6,262 nucleotides of DNA. Source: an uncultured Kangiella sp. (GTDB taxonomy: Bacteria > Pseudomonadota > Gammaproteobacteria > Enterobacterales > DSM-103792). Shown one piece after another: positions 1-6,035 of this stretch (the stretch's first letter is position 1; every line of letters begins with the position of its first letter). The DNA lies in the NCBI GenBank assembly GCA_946480585.1, contig CAMLKQ010000133.1:1-6262 (forward strand). The letters run 5' to 3'. A program made the translations under genes and the position numbers. The notes beneath the pieces are model-generated. The model was not told the origin of the DNA, made no database searches, and saw nothing but the letters and a program-made list of their open reading frames with translations.

Positions 1-863
1 TTGGCAAGCGCGACCGACGACGGCAGATCATCACCAGCGGCGAGCGCGGCGGCGAGCGTACCGATGACGGTATCGCCGGCACCGGTGACGTCATAGACTT
101 CGCGCGCTTGCGCCGGCAGATGTAGCTCCGGTTCGTTCTCGCGCAGCAGGGTCATGCCGTGTTCGCCGCGTGTCACCAGCAGCGCATCGAGCTGCAGCTC
201 GCGCAGCATGTTGCGGCCGCGTTCGACGATTTGGCTTTCGTGGGCGCAGTGGCCGACGATGGTTTCAAACTCGCTCATGTTCGGCGTGATCAGGCTGGCG
301 CCGCGGTAAATCGAGAAATCCTTGCCTTTTGGGTCGACCAGCACCGGCACGTTTTTCGCACAGGCGGCGGCGATCAATGCCGGCACCCGTTGCAGCGCGC
401 CTTTGGCGTAATCGGACAGCACCACGGCGCCGATACCGTCAAGCGCCTTGCCGAACTGGCTGAGCAGTTCGTCCTGGCCCTTGTCACCAAAGCTTTCTTC
501 GAAATCGAGCCGGATGAGCTGCTGGTGACGCGAAAGGATGCGCAGCTTGAGAATGGTCGGCAGACCGTCGATACGAACAAAGCGCGATTGCACCTTGGCG
601 GCGGCGAGCCGGCTTTCGAGTGCGTCAGCGGCTTCGTCGTTGCCGGTCAGGCCGAGCAGGGTGGCGCTGCCGCCGAGGCTGGCGATATTCAGCGCGACGT
701 TGGCCGCCCCGCCCGGGCGTTCTTCGTTCTGGTTGACCCGGACCACCGGTACCGGGGCTTCCGGGGAAATGCGCGAGGTGCCGCCATGCCAGTAACGGTC
801 GAGCATCACGTCGCCAACGACCAGCACGCGGGCGCGGTCGAACTGCGGGAATTGGGTCTTCAC
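1..863 (-). CDS. hldE: HldE, D-glycero-beta-D-manno-heptose-7-phosphate kinase domain (3' end beyond window)
   Basis: This enzyme phosphorylates D-glycero-D-manno-heptose-7-phosphate at the anomeric carbon with ATP, a cytoplasmic step toward the ADP-heptose used by WaaC. It is a PfkB/ribokinase-type kinase. From a GTG start at 863, 287 residues are visible. The N-terminus reads [11 protein letters not shown] (about residues 15-25), followed by [12 protein letters not shown] (30-41) and RPGGAAN (49-55). LSDYAKGAL and VDPKG lie mid-domain, and [11 protein letters not shown] carries the presumed catalytic base Asp264. All are HldE (RfaE) hallmarks. The kinase domain is normally about 318 residues, and bifunctional HldE continues with an adenylyltransferase domain; whether that is present cannot be seen because the window ends. 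GTG 863 is chosen because MKTQFPQF then aligns with the usual family N-terminus (M-K-x-x-x-P-x-F). An in-frame ATG at 908 would add 15 residues and has an AGG five bases upstream, so it remains possible. The gene diverges from waaC. Confidence 0.93.
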   Translation of the reverse strand, partial: MKTQFPQFDRARVLVVGDVMLDRYWHGGTSRISPEAPVPVVRVNQNEERPGGAANVALNIASLGGSATLLGLTGNDEAADALESRLAAAKVQSRFVRIDGLPTILKLRILSRHQQLIRLDFEESFGDKGQDELLSQFGKALDGIGAVVLSDYAKGALQRVPALIAAACAKNVPVLVDPKGKDFSIYRGASLITPNMSEFETIVGHCAHESQIVERGRNMLRELQLDALLVTRGEHGMTLLRENEPELHLPAQAREVYDVTGAGDTVIGTLAAALAAGDDLPSSVALA

Positions 864-898
864 GAGCAGGGATTGAGAGCGCGGGAAACAAGGCGGCA

Positions 899-904
899 AT
901 TCTA
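899..904 (-). promoter_or_regulatory. Candidate -10 hexamer for hldE
   Basis: On the minus strand this reads TAGAAT, five of six to the -10 consensus. It mirrors the plus-strand TAGAAT at 939-944. No convincing -35 lies 16-18 bases upstream (the region reads GGCCGG-like). If it is used, transcription would start near 892, downstream of the ATG at 908, so hldE translation would have to start at GTG 863. Confidence 0.3.
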
Positions 905-914
905 GCATGGCGAC

Positions 915-944
915 CTGACCGGCCGGCCCCTGACCGGCTAGAAT
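915..944 (+). promoter_or_regulatory. Candidate sigma-70 promoter for waaC operon
   Basis: CTGACC at 915-920 matches the -35 consensus TTGACA at four of six positions. After an 18-base spacer, TAGAAT at 939-944 matches TATAAT at five of six. Transcription would begin near 951, giving a leader of roughly 24 bases before the waaC ATG at 975. No good Shine-Dalgarno precedes that ATG. This is a by-eye call in GC-rich DNA, but it is the only AT-containing -10-like site in the short intergenic region on this strand. Confidence 0.45.
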
Positions 945-974
945 GACCGCCTTTCCCGGCCCCCGACTGTCGGC

Positions 975-2003
975 ATGCGCATTCTCGTAGTCAAAACCAG
1001 CTCGCTCGGCGATGTGATCCACGCGCTGCCGGCCCTCACCGATGCCGCCCGGGCCATTCCCGGCCTGCGCGCCGATTGGCTGGTCGAGCAGGCGTTTGCT
1101 GAAATTCCGGGCTGGCATCCGGCGGTCGATACCGTCATTCCAGTGGCCGTGCGGCGCTGGCGCAAACAGCCGCTGGCGCTCAAGCGCGATCCGCTCTGGC
1201 AGGCGTTCCGGCAAACCCTGCGGACACGCTGCTACGACCTCATTATCGATGCGCAAGGCCTCGCCAAAAGCGCGGTCTTGGCTTGGTTCGCCAATGGCCC
1301 GGTTGCCGGTTTCGATTTCGGTTCGGTGCGCGAACGGCTGGCGGCGATCAGCTATCGGCATCGCTACCCGGTGGCGCGCGATCAGCATGCAGTGCGCCGA
1401 CAGCGCGAATTGTTCGCCAAAGCGCTCGGCTATGCCGTGCCGGAGACCGCCGCCGATTACGGTCTGGCCGGCCAGCGGCAACCGTCGGCGCAGCCCGCTT
1501 TGCTGTTTTTTCACGGGACGACATGGGCCAGCAAGCACTGGCCGGAAACGTACTGGAATGTGCTGGCCGCGCGCGCTGTTGCCGAGGGCTATCAGGTCTG
1601 GTTACCGTGGGGCAGCGATCTGGAAAAGGCTCGCGCAGAACGCATCGCCCGCTCGGGCGAAGGCATTCAGGTGTTGCCGCGCAGTTCGCTGTCGGAACTG
1701 GCGGGCCGGCTGCGGCATGTGCACGGCGTGGTCGCGGTCGACACCGGGCTGGGCCATTTGGCCGCGGCGCTTGGTGTGCCATCGGTGTCGATTTACGGCG
1801 CGACCAATCCGGCCTTGACCAGCACGCATGGCGCCGGTCAATTGCACCTGGCGGCGCAGTTTGCGTGCGCGCCGTGTTTGCGCCGCGAGTGCAACTACAA
1901 AGGTACCAGCGCGGTGACGCCAGCCTGTTACGAAACCGTGTCGCCCGAGCGGGTGTGGCAAACGCTGGCCGGGCAACTGCCACGTGTCATCGCGGGGCCC
2001 TGA
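975..2003 (+). CDS. waaC: LPS heptosyltransferase I (WaaC/RfaC)
   Basis: WaaC is a GT9-family, GT-B-fold enzyme on the cytoplasmic face of the inner membrane. It transfers L-glycero-D-manno-heptose from ADP-heptose to Kdo2-lipid A, making the first heptose link of the inner core. At 342 residues it is close to the usual 320-350. The N-terminus [24 protein letters not shown] is nearly that of E. coli WaaC, with the conserved Asp13 in the SLGD loop. [11 protein letters not shown] (about 54-64), [11 protein letters not shown] (about 90-100) and [17 protein letters not shown] follow. The donor-binding half has [19 protein letters not shown] and [23 protein letters not shown], where DTGLGHL is the ADP-heptose signature. 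A C-terminal patch with Cys in CAPCLRREC and ACYE resembles heptosyltransferases of the WaaF/WaaC group. The start at 975 aligns exactly with the family N-terminus. It is the first gene of the plus-strand run, and its stop overlaps the next start by one base (TGATG at 2001-2005). Confidence 0.96.
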   Translation: MRILVVKTSSLGDVIHALPALTDAARAIPGLRADWLVEQAFAEIPGWHPAVDTVIPVAVRRWRKQPLALKRDPLWQAFRQTLRTRCYDLIIDAQGLAKSAVLAWFANGPVAGFDFGSVRERLAAISYRHRYPVARDQHAVRRQRELFAKALGYAVPETAADYGLAGQRQPSAQPALLFFHGTTWASKHWPETYWNVLAARAVAEGYQVWLPWGSDLEKARAERIARSGEGIQVLPRSSLSELAGRLRHVHGVVAVDTGLGHLAAALGVPSVSIYGATNPALTSTHGAGQLHLAAQFACAPCLRRECNYKGTSAVTPACYETVSPERVWQTLAGQLPRVIAGP

Positions 2004-3274
2004 TGCAGCGCAACGCTCCTTCCTCATCCACTTCGACATTACCGCTGGCGATACGGTTGCGTTACTGGCCGACCGCGCTGCAGCTCCTGTTCATGCGCGC
2101 CGTGGCGCTGTTGCCGTTGCCGGCGATCCGTGCGCTCGGTGCCGCGCTCGGCACGCTGCTGTGGCCACTGGCGCGCGAGCGGCGCCAGATCACGCTGCGC
2201 AATCTGGAGCTGTGTTTTCCTGCGCTCACTGCGCACGAGCGCGTCGCGCTCGCCAAACAAAATTTCCGTAATACCGCGACCGGTTTTCTGGAAACCGCCA
2301 AGGTCTGGTTCACCGACACGGCGACACTGGGAAAGCGTGTTGAAGTCGAGGGCTTGGCACACCTGCAACAGGCGGCTGCCAACGGTAAAGGTGTCTTGGT
2401 GCTCGGTTTTCACCTGACCGATCTTGAGTTGGGTGGAGCGGCTTTGGCGCCGTTTTGCAAGCTGGCCGCGATGTACCGACCACACGCCAATCCGGTGTTC
2501 GAGCAGGCGATGCGCGCGGGCCGCGAACGTCACTTTCCGCTTATCCCGCGTGATGATGTCCGCGCCATGCTGCGCTGGCTGAAAAGCGGCGGCTGCGTCT
2601 GGTATGCCGCTGATCAGGATTACGGCGCCCAGCACAGCGTGTTCGCGCCGTTCTTCGGCATCCCTACCGCTACCATCACTGCGACATCGCGGTTTGCCAA
2701 ACTGTCCGGCGCGACCGTGGTGCCATTCACCCATGTCCGAACCGCCCGTGGCATCAAACTGATTCTGCATCCGCCGCTCTCCACCATTCCGAGCGGCGAT
2801 GAAGCTGCCGATGCCGCCACCGCCAACGCTTTTCTGGAGCAATGGCTGCGCGAACACCCGGCGGACTATCTGTGGTTGCATCGGCGATTCAAGAGTCGCC
2901 CTGCTGGAGCAGAGCCGCTGTATCCGAAGCGAAAACCGCGACACGGACCAGATGAGATCAGTGGCAGACGCTTTGATCAACTGTTGGCGCAAACCTCCGT
3001 TGTCCAGACTGGTCCGCGCAAGGGGGAGCAACTGGTTTGCACCGCCAAAGGCGAGTACTACTGGCTACGGCCACGCCGTTTTCTGGCGCGGCAAAAATTG
3101 TCCGCGTGGCCTGCAGAACTGGCCATGTTGGCGCCGGAGCTGAGTCTGACCATTGCTCGTATCCAGCGTTGCCCTGCCCGGCACTGCGATCTGATCCGCT
3201 GTGTCGTCGCAGTGACGACACAATCAATCGGTGCCGCTGATGCCATGGCGGCGCATTTTACCCACGACGCCTGA
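2003..3274 (+). CDS. lpxL: Lipid A biosynthesis acyltransferase (LpxL/HtrB family) with long C-terminal extension
   Basis: LpxL-family enzymes are inner-membrane acyltransferases that move a fatty acyl chain from acyl carrier protein to Kdo-lipid A, forming a secondary acyloxyacyl group. A hydrophobic N-terminal stretch (about residues 24-55, LLFMRAVALLPLPAIRALG and onward) fits the usual membrane anchor. FHLTDLELGG contains the catalytic H-x4-E pair, His137 and Glu142. MYRPHANP, WYAADQDYGAQHSVFAPFFG and YLWLHRRFKSRP (289-300) are the later family blocks in their normal order. Start ATG 2003 overlaps the waaC stop by one base, indicating translational coupling; the reading frame is open further upstream but that part is a shadow of waaC. 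The product is 423 residues, whereas family members are about 300-320. The extra roughly 110 residues after YPKRKPRHGPDE match nothing I recognise and use several codons uncommon in the neighbours (AGA, GGA, CTA, ACA, TCA). Which acyl chain is added, and whether the enzyme is LpxL or LpxM in type, cannot be told. Confidence 0.9.
   Translation: MQRNAPSSSTSTLPLAIRLRYWPTALQLLFMRAVALLPLPAIRALGAALGTLLWPLARERRQITLRNLELCFPALTAHERVALAKQNFRNTATGFLETAKVWFTDTATLGKRVEVEGLAHLQQAAANGKGVLVLGFHLTDLELGGAALAPFCKLAAMYRPHANPVFEQAMRAGRERHFPLIPRDDVRAMLRWLKSGGCVWYAADQDYGAQHSVFAPFFGIPTATITATSRFAKLSGATVVPFTHVRTARGIKLILHPPLSTIPSGDEAADAATANAFLEQWLREHPADYLWLHRRFKSRPAGAEPLYPKRKPRHGPDEISGRRFDQLLAQTSVVQTGPRKGEQLVCTAKGEYYWLRPRRFLARQKLSAWPAELAMLAPELSLTIARIQRCPARHCDLIRCVVAVTTQSIGAADAMAAHFTHDA
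3182..3222 (+). other. Two mutually exclusive hairpins ahead of the tagD-like gene
   Basis: TGTGTCGTC (3200-3208) and GACGACACA (3214-3222) form a perfect 9-base-pair stem with a 5-base loop. CACTGCGA (3182-3189) pairs perfectly over 8 bases with TCGCAGTG (3207-3214). The second pairing uses bases 3207-3208 and 3214 of the first and consumes its loop, so both cannot form together. No T-run follows, so this is not an ordinary intrinsic terminator. It lies in the last part of the lpxL frame, about 80 bases before the tagD-like start. A role as an RNA switch or as a dyad operator is inference only. Confidence 0.4.
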
Positions 3275-3289
3275 TCGGCCGTGTTTTTC

Positions 3290-3294
3290 AGGAG
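3290..3294 (+). promoter_or_regulatory. Shine-Dalgarno site of the tagD-like gene
   Basis: AGGAG lies nine bases before ATG 3304 and is the clearest ribosome binding site in the window. The other plus-strand genes lack a strong one and mostly rely on overlapping stop/start codons. It also lies four bases from an out-of-frame ATG at 3299 that opens a two-codon frame (ATG AAA TGA, 3299-3307). The nine-base spacing and the protein alignment favour 3304. Confidence 0.7.
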
Positions 3295-3303
3295 CGCGAT
3301 GAA

Positions 3304-3717
3304 ATGACTTCTTCTGTCGTCACTAAACGTCGGGTGATTACTTTTGGCACCTTTGACCTGTTTCACATCGGTCACTTGAACATTCTCAAACGCGCCCGGG
3401 CACTGGGCAGTGAACTCTATGTCGGATTGTCGTCGGATGAGCTGAATATTGCCAAGAAAGGCCGCAGCCCGATTTACAGCTATGAGCAACGCAAACAGAT
3501 TCTCGAATCCTTGCGCTGCGTGGACCATGTTTTCAAGGAAGAAAGCTTGGAGAAGAAGGTCGATTATGTGCAGCAATTCCAAGCTGATGTGTTGACCATG
3601 GGCGCGGACTGGGACGGCAAATTCGACTTCTGCAAACCGTACTGCGAAGTCATCTATCTGCCGCGGACGCCGTCTATTTCCACCACCGAACTGATTGAGA
3701 TCATTCGCGAAATATGA
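3304..3717 (+). CDS. tagD: Glycerol-3-phosphate cytidylyltransferase (TagD-like)
   Basis: TagD-type enzymes make CDP-glycerol and pyrophosphate from CTP and sn-glycerol-3-phosphate in the cytoplasm. The 137 residues match the compact single-domain family (Bacillus subtilis TagD is about 129). VITFGTFDLFHIGHLNIL carries the GTFD loop (15-18) and the HIGH nucleotide-binding motif (21-24). YSYEQRK (58-64) and GADWDGKFDF (100-109) match TagD blocks, and RTPSISTT (121-128) is the C-terminal nucleotide-binding signature. The last two blocks separate it from the related adenylyltransferase domain of HldE. A good Shine-Dalgarno precedes ATG 3304, and the stop overlaps the following glycerophosphotransferase start by four bases (ATGA, 3714-3717), so the two products are probably made together. 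GC is about 50% over 3301-3660 by hand count, well below waaC, hinting at a different origin. The function call is by resemblance; the specificity for glycerol-3-phosphate is inferred from TagD motifs and the adjacent transferase. Confidence 0.92.
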   Translation: MTSSVVTKRRVITFGTFDLFHIGHLNILKRARALGSELYVGLSSDELNIAKKGRSPIYSYEQRKQILESLRCVDHVFKEESLEKKVDYVQQFQADVLTMGADWDGKFDFCKPYCEVIYLPRTPSISTTELIEIIREI

Positions 3718-4889
3718 GACTGCGCGACGTTCTGCTGACTCTGCCTACTGCGCTCGCGGGCGTGCTCGTCAAGCGCGACCCCAAAGCGTGGGCGATTATT
3801 TTCGATCGCCGTCAAAACGTTGAAGGAAACGCCTTCGCGCTGGCCAATTATCTCGACAGCCTGCCGGACGTTTCGGTCACCATTCTGGATCACCGGCTGA
3901 AAGCGAGTCCCATCCCGCTGGCACCCGACAGTCGGATTCGGGTTGTGCGCGGTGGTTCCTGGCAAGAGTGGCTGATTCGTTTGCGAGCGAGGCAAGTCGT
4001 TGTCAGCGATCGCTTGAAGCCGGTATGGGGACCTTTTCGCTGGTTGCGTGATGTTCGCATCGTCAATGTCTGGCACGGAATTCCGGTCAAAGGGATGGGC
4101 AACATGGCAGCGGGGTTCCCTCGTTCGGAACTGGCTGCCGAATTCCGTGAGTGGTCCCGCATCCACACATTTTGCGTGTCATCTGAATTGGAGCGCAGCT
4201 TCATTGCCGCATGTTTTTTGCTGGATGCTGAAAAAATTCGCGTCACCGGCAGTCCGCGCGCTGACATGCTCACCAATCCGGTGCGCATGAACTGGCGCCA
4301 GCAACAGTTGGATCATGCTATTGCGGCGGTCAAGCACGGTCGCAAAATGATTTTGTACGCGCCCACTTTTCGCGACTACCAAGTTGGCGCAAGTGGCCTG
4401 TCGCGTGCCGATTTCGTGCGCCTGAATGAGCGCCTGGCAGCGGCCAATGTGCTGTTGGCTGTGCGGCCGCATCCACGCGAGGCCGATACTTATGATGCGC
4501 TGATCGAGAATCTCAGTCATGTCATTCCGGCCGATAGCCGGCGCTGGGAAGATGGCAATGTGCTGCTCCGCCACAGCGATGCATTGGTCACCGATTACAG
4601 CAGTATGTGGCTGGAGTTTTTGTTGCTGGGACGGCCGATGGCGGCGTTCTGGTGGGATCTTGACCGGTATGCGGCCGATCGCGGCTTTCTGGTCGATATC
4701 GCCGCGCTGTTTCCGGGTCCGAGAGCCATGTCGGTCGAAGATCTGGAACGCTGCATTGCGCAGTGGTTACAGTCAGATTTTGCTCTGACCGATGCGGACC
4801 GACAGGCTTATGAAAATATGCGGCGGTTGTTTCATCGCTACAGCGATGGACAAGGCTGTGAGCGTGTTGTCGCGGTGGCCTCCACCTAA
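3714..4889 (+). CDS. CDP-glycerol glycerophosphotransferase, TagB/TagF family
   Basis: Enzymes of this family (Pfam Glyphos_transf) are peripheral membrane transferases that move glycerol phosphate from CDP-glycerol to a sugar or a growing glycerol-phosphate chain. The 391 residues show the family blocks in order: NVWHGIPVKG (His121), CVSSELE, VTGSPRAD, ILYAPTFRDY (YAPTFRD 215-221), VRPHP (250-254, His253) and VTDYSSMWLEFLLLGRP (TDYSS 293-297). The length fits a single-domain, TagB-like enzyme (about 380 residues) and not full-length TagF (about 750), so one or few additions seem likelier than a long polymer; this is inference. No signal peptide or clear membrane helix is seen, though the first 20 residues are mildly hydrophobic. 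The start at 3714 overlaps the tagD-like stop by four bases. It ends 15 bases from the convergent waaG stop. The acceptor is unknown; position among LPS core genes points to the core oligosaccharide. Confidence 0.88.
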   Translation: MRLRDVLLTLPTALAGVLVKRDPKAWAIIFDRRQNVEGNAFALANYLDSLPDVSVTILDHRLKASPIPLAPDSRIRVVRGGSWQEWLIRLRARQVVVSDRLKPVWGPFRWLRDVRIVNVWHGIPVKGMGNMAAGFPRSELAAEFREWSRIHTFCVSSELERSFIAACFLLDAEKIRVTGSPRADMLTNPVRMNWRQQQLDHAIAAVKHGRKMILYAPTFRDYQVGASGLSRADFVRLNERLAAANVLLAVRPHPREADTYDALIENLSHVIPADSRRWEDGNVLLRHSDALVTDYSSMWLEFLLLGRPMAAFWWDLDRYAADRGFLVDIAALFPGPRAMSVEDLERCIAQWLQSDFALTDADRQAYENMRRLFHRYSDGQGCERVVAVAST

Positions 4890-4904
4890 GCGACAGGGGC
4901 GGTC

Positions 4905-6035
4905 TTAGCGTGCGCTTGCGTGTGCTTCGATTATCTCGATGGCAGCGGCAGCCATGCCGCGCAGATCGGTTTCTTTCGCATAGTCCATTGCTGCCGCTCG
5001 CCATTGCTGCAGCCGGTCGTTCTGCAGTGCGTCGATGAGTGCCGCTGAAAGCTGTTCTGGCGCAAACGGCGTGGGCAGCACGACCCCGGCGCCGGCGCGC
5101 TGAACGTGATAGCTGTAACCGCACTCGCCACTGGCAAGCACAGGTAAACCGCTTGCGATGGCTTCGACGATGCTCATGCCGGCCAATTCGGTTCGTGATG
5201 GCTGCAACAACAGATCTGCGGCCTGCATCAAACCGGCGATGTCATCGCGTCCTCCAAGGAAATGCACGGCGTCATGTACGCCGGCCTCGGTCGCTTGCTG
5301 CATCATTGCGCGGCTATCGCCTGTGCCGGCGATCCATAACTTGCAGTGAGCACGCAGCGTTGCCGGGAGTGACGTCAGTGCGGCGATGGCGCGGTCCACG
5401 CCCTTGGTCTTGAAATGACTGCCGACCATCAATAACAGGCGATCGGTCGCCTGCAAGCCGTAGTGTTGCCGACAGGCTTCGCGTTGTGCGGGCGCAATCG
5501 CCTGAAACTTGTCCGTGACAGCCGGCGGCAGCAGATGAAAGTGTTGCGCAGGTGTTTGATAGCTTGCCTGATAATCCATGATGGACTGTTCGGTCAGGGC
5601 CAAAATCTGCGTGTTCGCACCGGCGCCGAAAACGGCGGCTTCGAGTGCCAGCAGCGTTTTTATGCGTGGCAACCATTGCAACCAACGGCCGTACTTTTGG
5701 CTGGCTTTCAAGCGGTAACAGGGATCGGCGGCGAAATAGACATCGAGTCCCGGCATCCGGATGAATCCGATCTGGCAATCCACCGGATGCTGGTGTCGGT
5801 AGTGCTGCACCGCTTTGGCAAAATCAGCCTGACGCGCGTGATTGCTGCGACCGCGCACGGCAACAGTGATGACCTCGATGCCGGCCGGTATTTCGCCATC
5901 CCAACGTTCGACCAGCGCCTGTACGCGATGACCGCGACGGGCCGCCTCCGTCGCAATTTTCAGGAAATCACGTTGCTGGCCGCCATAGGGGAAATAGCGT
6001 TGCAACACGAACCGTAGTGACAGCGGCGTGCTCAT
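4905..6035 (-). CDS. waaG: LPS core glucosyltransferase I (WaaG/RfaG)
   Basis: WaaG transfers glucose from UDP-glucose to the second heptose (HepII) of the LPS inner core, starting the outer core, at the cytoplasmic face of the inner membrane. The 376-residue product is a GT4-family, GT-B-fold enzyme close to the E. coli length (374). Diagnostic blocks are RYFPYGGQQRDF (13-24), MPGLDVYFAADPCY (94-107), GSHFKTKGVDRAI (205-217), HFLGGRDD (258-265) and SRTELAGMSIVEAIASGLPV (280-299). The last holds the E-x7-E pair Glu283 and Glu291 typical of GT4 donor binding. CGYSYHV follows, as in E. coli CGYAHYI. The start at 6035 overlaps the upstream kinase stop by four bases (ATGA on the minus strand) and has no good Shine-Dalgarno, so translation is probably coupled. 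Sugar specificity in this organism is inferred; other core hexose transferases share the fold, but the MPGLDVYFAAD block is specific to WaaG. Confidence 0.95.
   Translation of the reverse strand: MSTPLSLRFVLQRYFPYGGQQRDFLKIATEAARRGHRVQALVERWDGEIPAGIEVITVAVRGRSNHARQADFAKAVQHYRHQHPVDCQIGFIRMPGLDVYFAADPCYRLKASQKYGRWLQWLPRIKTLLALEAAVFGAGANTQILALTEQSIMDYQASYQTPAQHFHLLPPAVTDKFQAIAPAQREACRQHYGLQATDRLLLMVGSHFKTKGVDRAIAALTSLPATLRAHCKLWIAGTGDSRAMMQQATEAGVHDAVHFLGGRDDIAGLMQAADLLLQPSRTELAGMSIVEAIASGLPVLASGECGYSYHVQRAGAGVVLPTPFAPEQLSAALIDALQNDRLQQWRAAAMDYAKETDLRGMAAAAIEIIEAHASAR

Larger units (their letters stand above)
892..951. repeat. Imperfect inverted repeat spanning the hldE/waaC divergent promoter region
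   Basis: GGCGGCAATTCTAGC at 892-906 and GCTAGAATGACCGCC at 937-951 are reverse complements at 13 of 15 positions, centred near 921.5. Each arm contains TAGAAT reading outward, which resembles a -10 hexamer for each divergent gene. Between the arms, CCTGACCGGC occurs twice as a direct repeat (914-923 and 929-938, a 15-base period). The palindrome CCGGCCGG sits at 919-926. The arrangement could be a shared operator or simply back-to-back promoters; the symmetry is seen, the function is inferred. Confidence 0.5.
864..974. promoter_or_regulatory. Divergent intergenic region between hldE and waaC
   Basis: This 111-base stretch separates the chosen hldE GTG start from the waaC ATG. It shrinks to 66 bases if hldE starts at ATG 908. 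It carries the only candidate promoter elements visible for the two outward-reading genes. No small gene or RNA was seen in it. Confidence 0.6.

Noticed and set aside
159..905. Long plus-strand open frame (248 codons) opposite hldE
   Set aside because: It is antisense to a strongly conserved kinase, shows no family motif and is explained by the GC-rich codon bias of hldE.
1283..2002. Upstream extension of the lpxL frame to ATG 1283
   Set aside because: These 240 codons lie inside waaC in another frame and encode Arg/Gly-rich sequence unlike any acyltransferase. ATG 2003 with the TGATG overlap is the real start.
2039..3031. 330-codon minus-strand open frame opposite lpxL
   Set aside because: The plus strand carries clear LpxL motifs; the antisense product is Gln/Arg-rich without recognisable domains, typical of a shadow frame.
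3058..3582. 174-codon minus-strand frame across the LpxL extension and tagD-like gene
   Set aside because: It was considered as an explanation for the unmatched LpxL tail, but it runs antisense through the conserved TagD motifs and has no recognisable domain or ribosome binding site.
3304..3717. The small nucleotidyltransferase as a detached HldE adenylyltransferase domain
   Set aside because: Both share the HIGH-type fold, but GADWDGKFDF and RTPSISTT are TagD signatures, and its coupled partner is a CDP-glycerol-using transferase.
4874..4886. GGTGG-CCT-CCACC hairpin at the end of the glycerophosphotransferase gene as a terminator
   Set aside because: The stem is only five base pairs with a 3-base loop, and no T-run follows on either strand.
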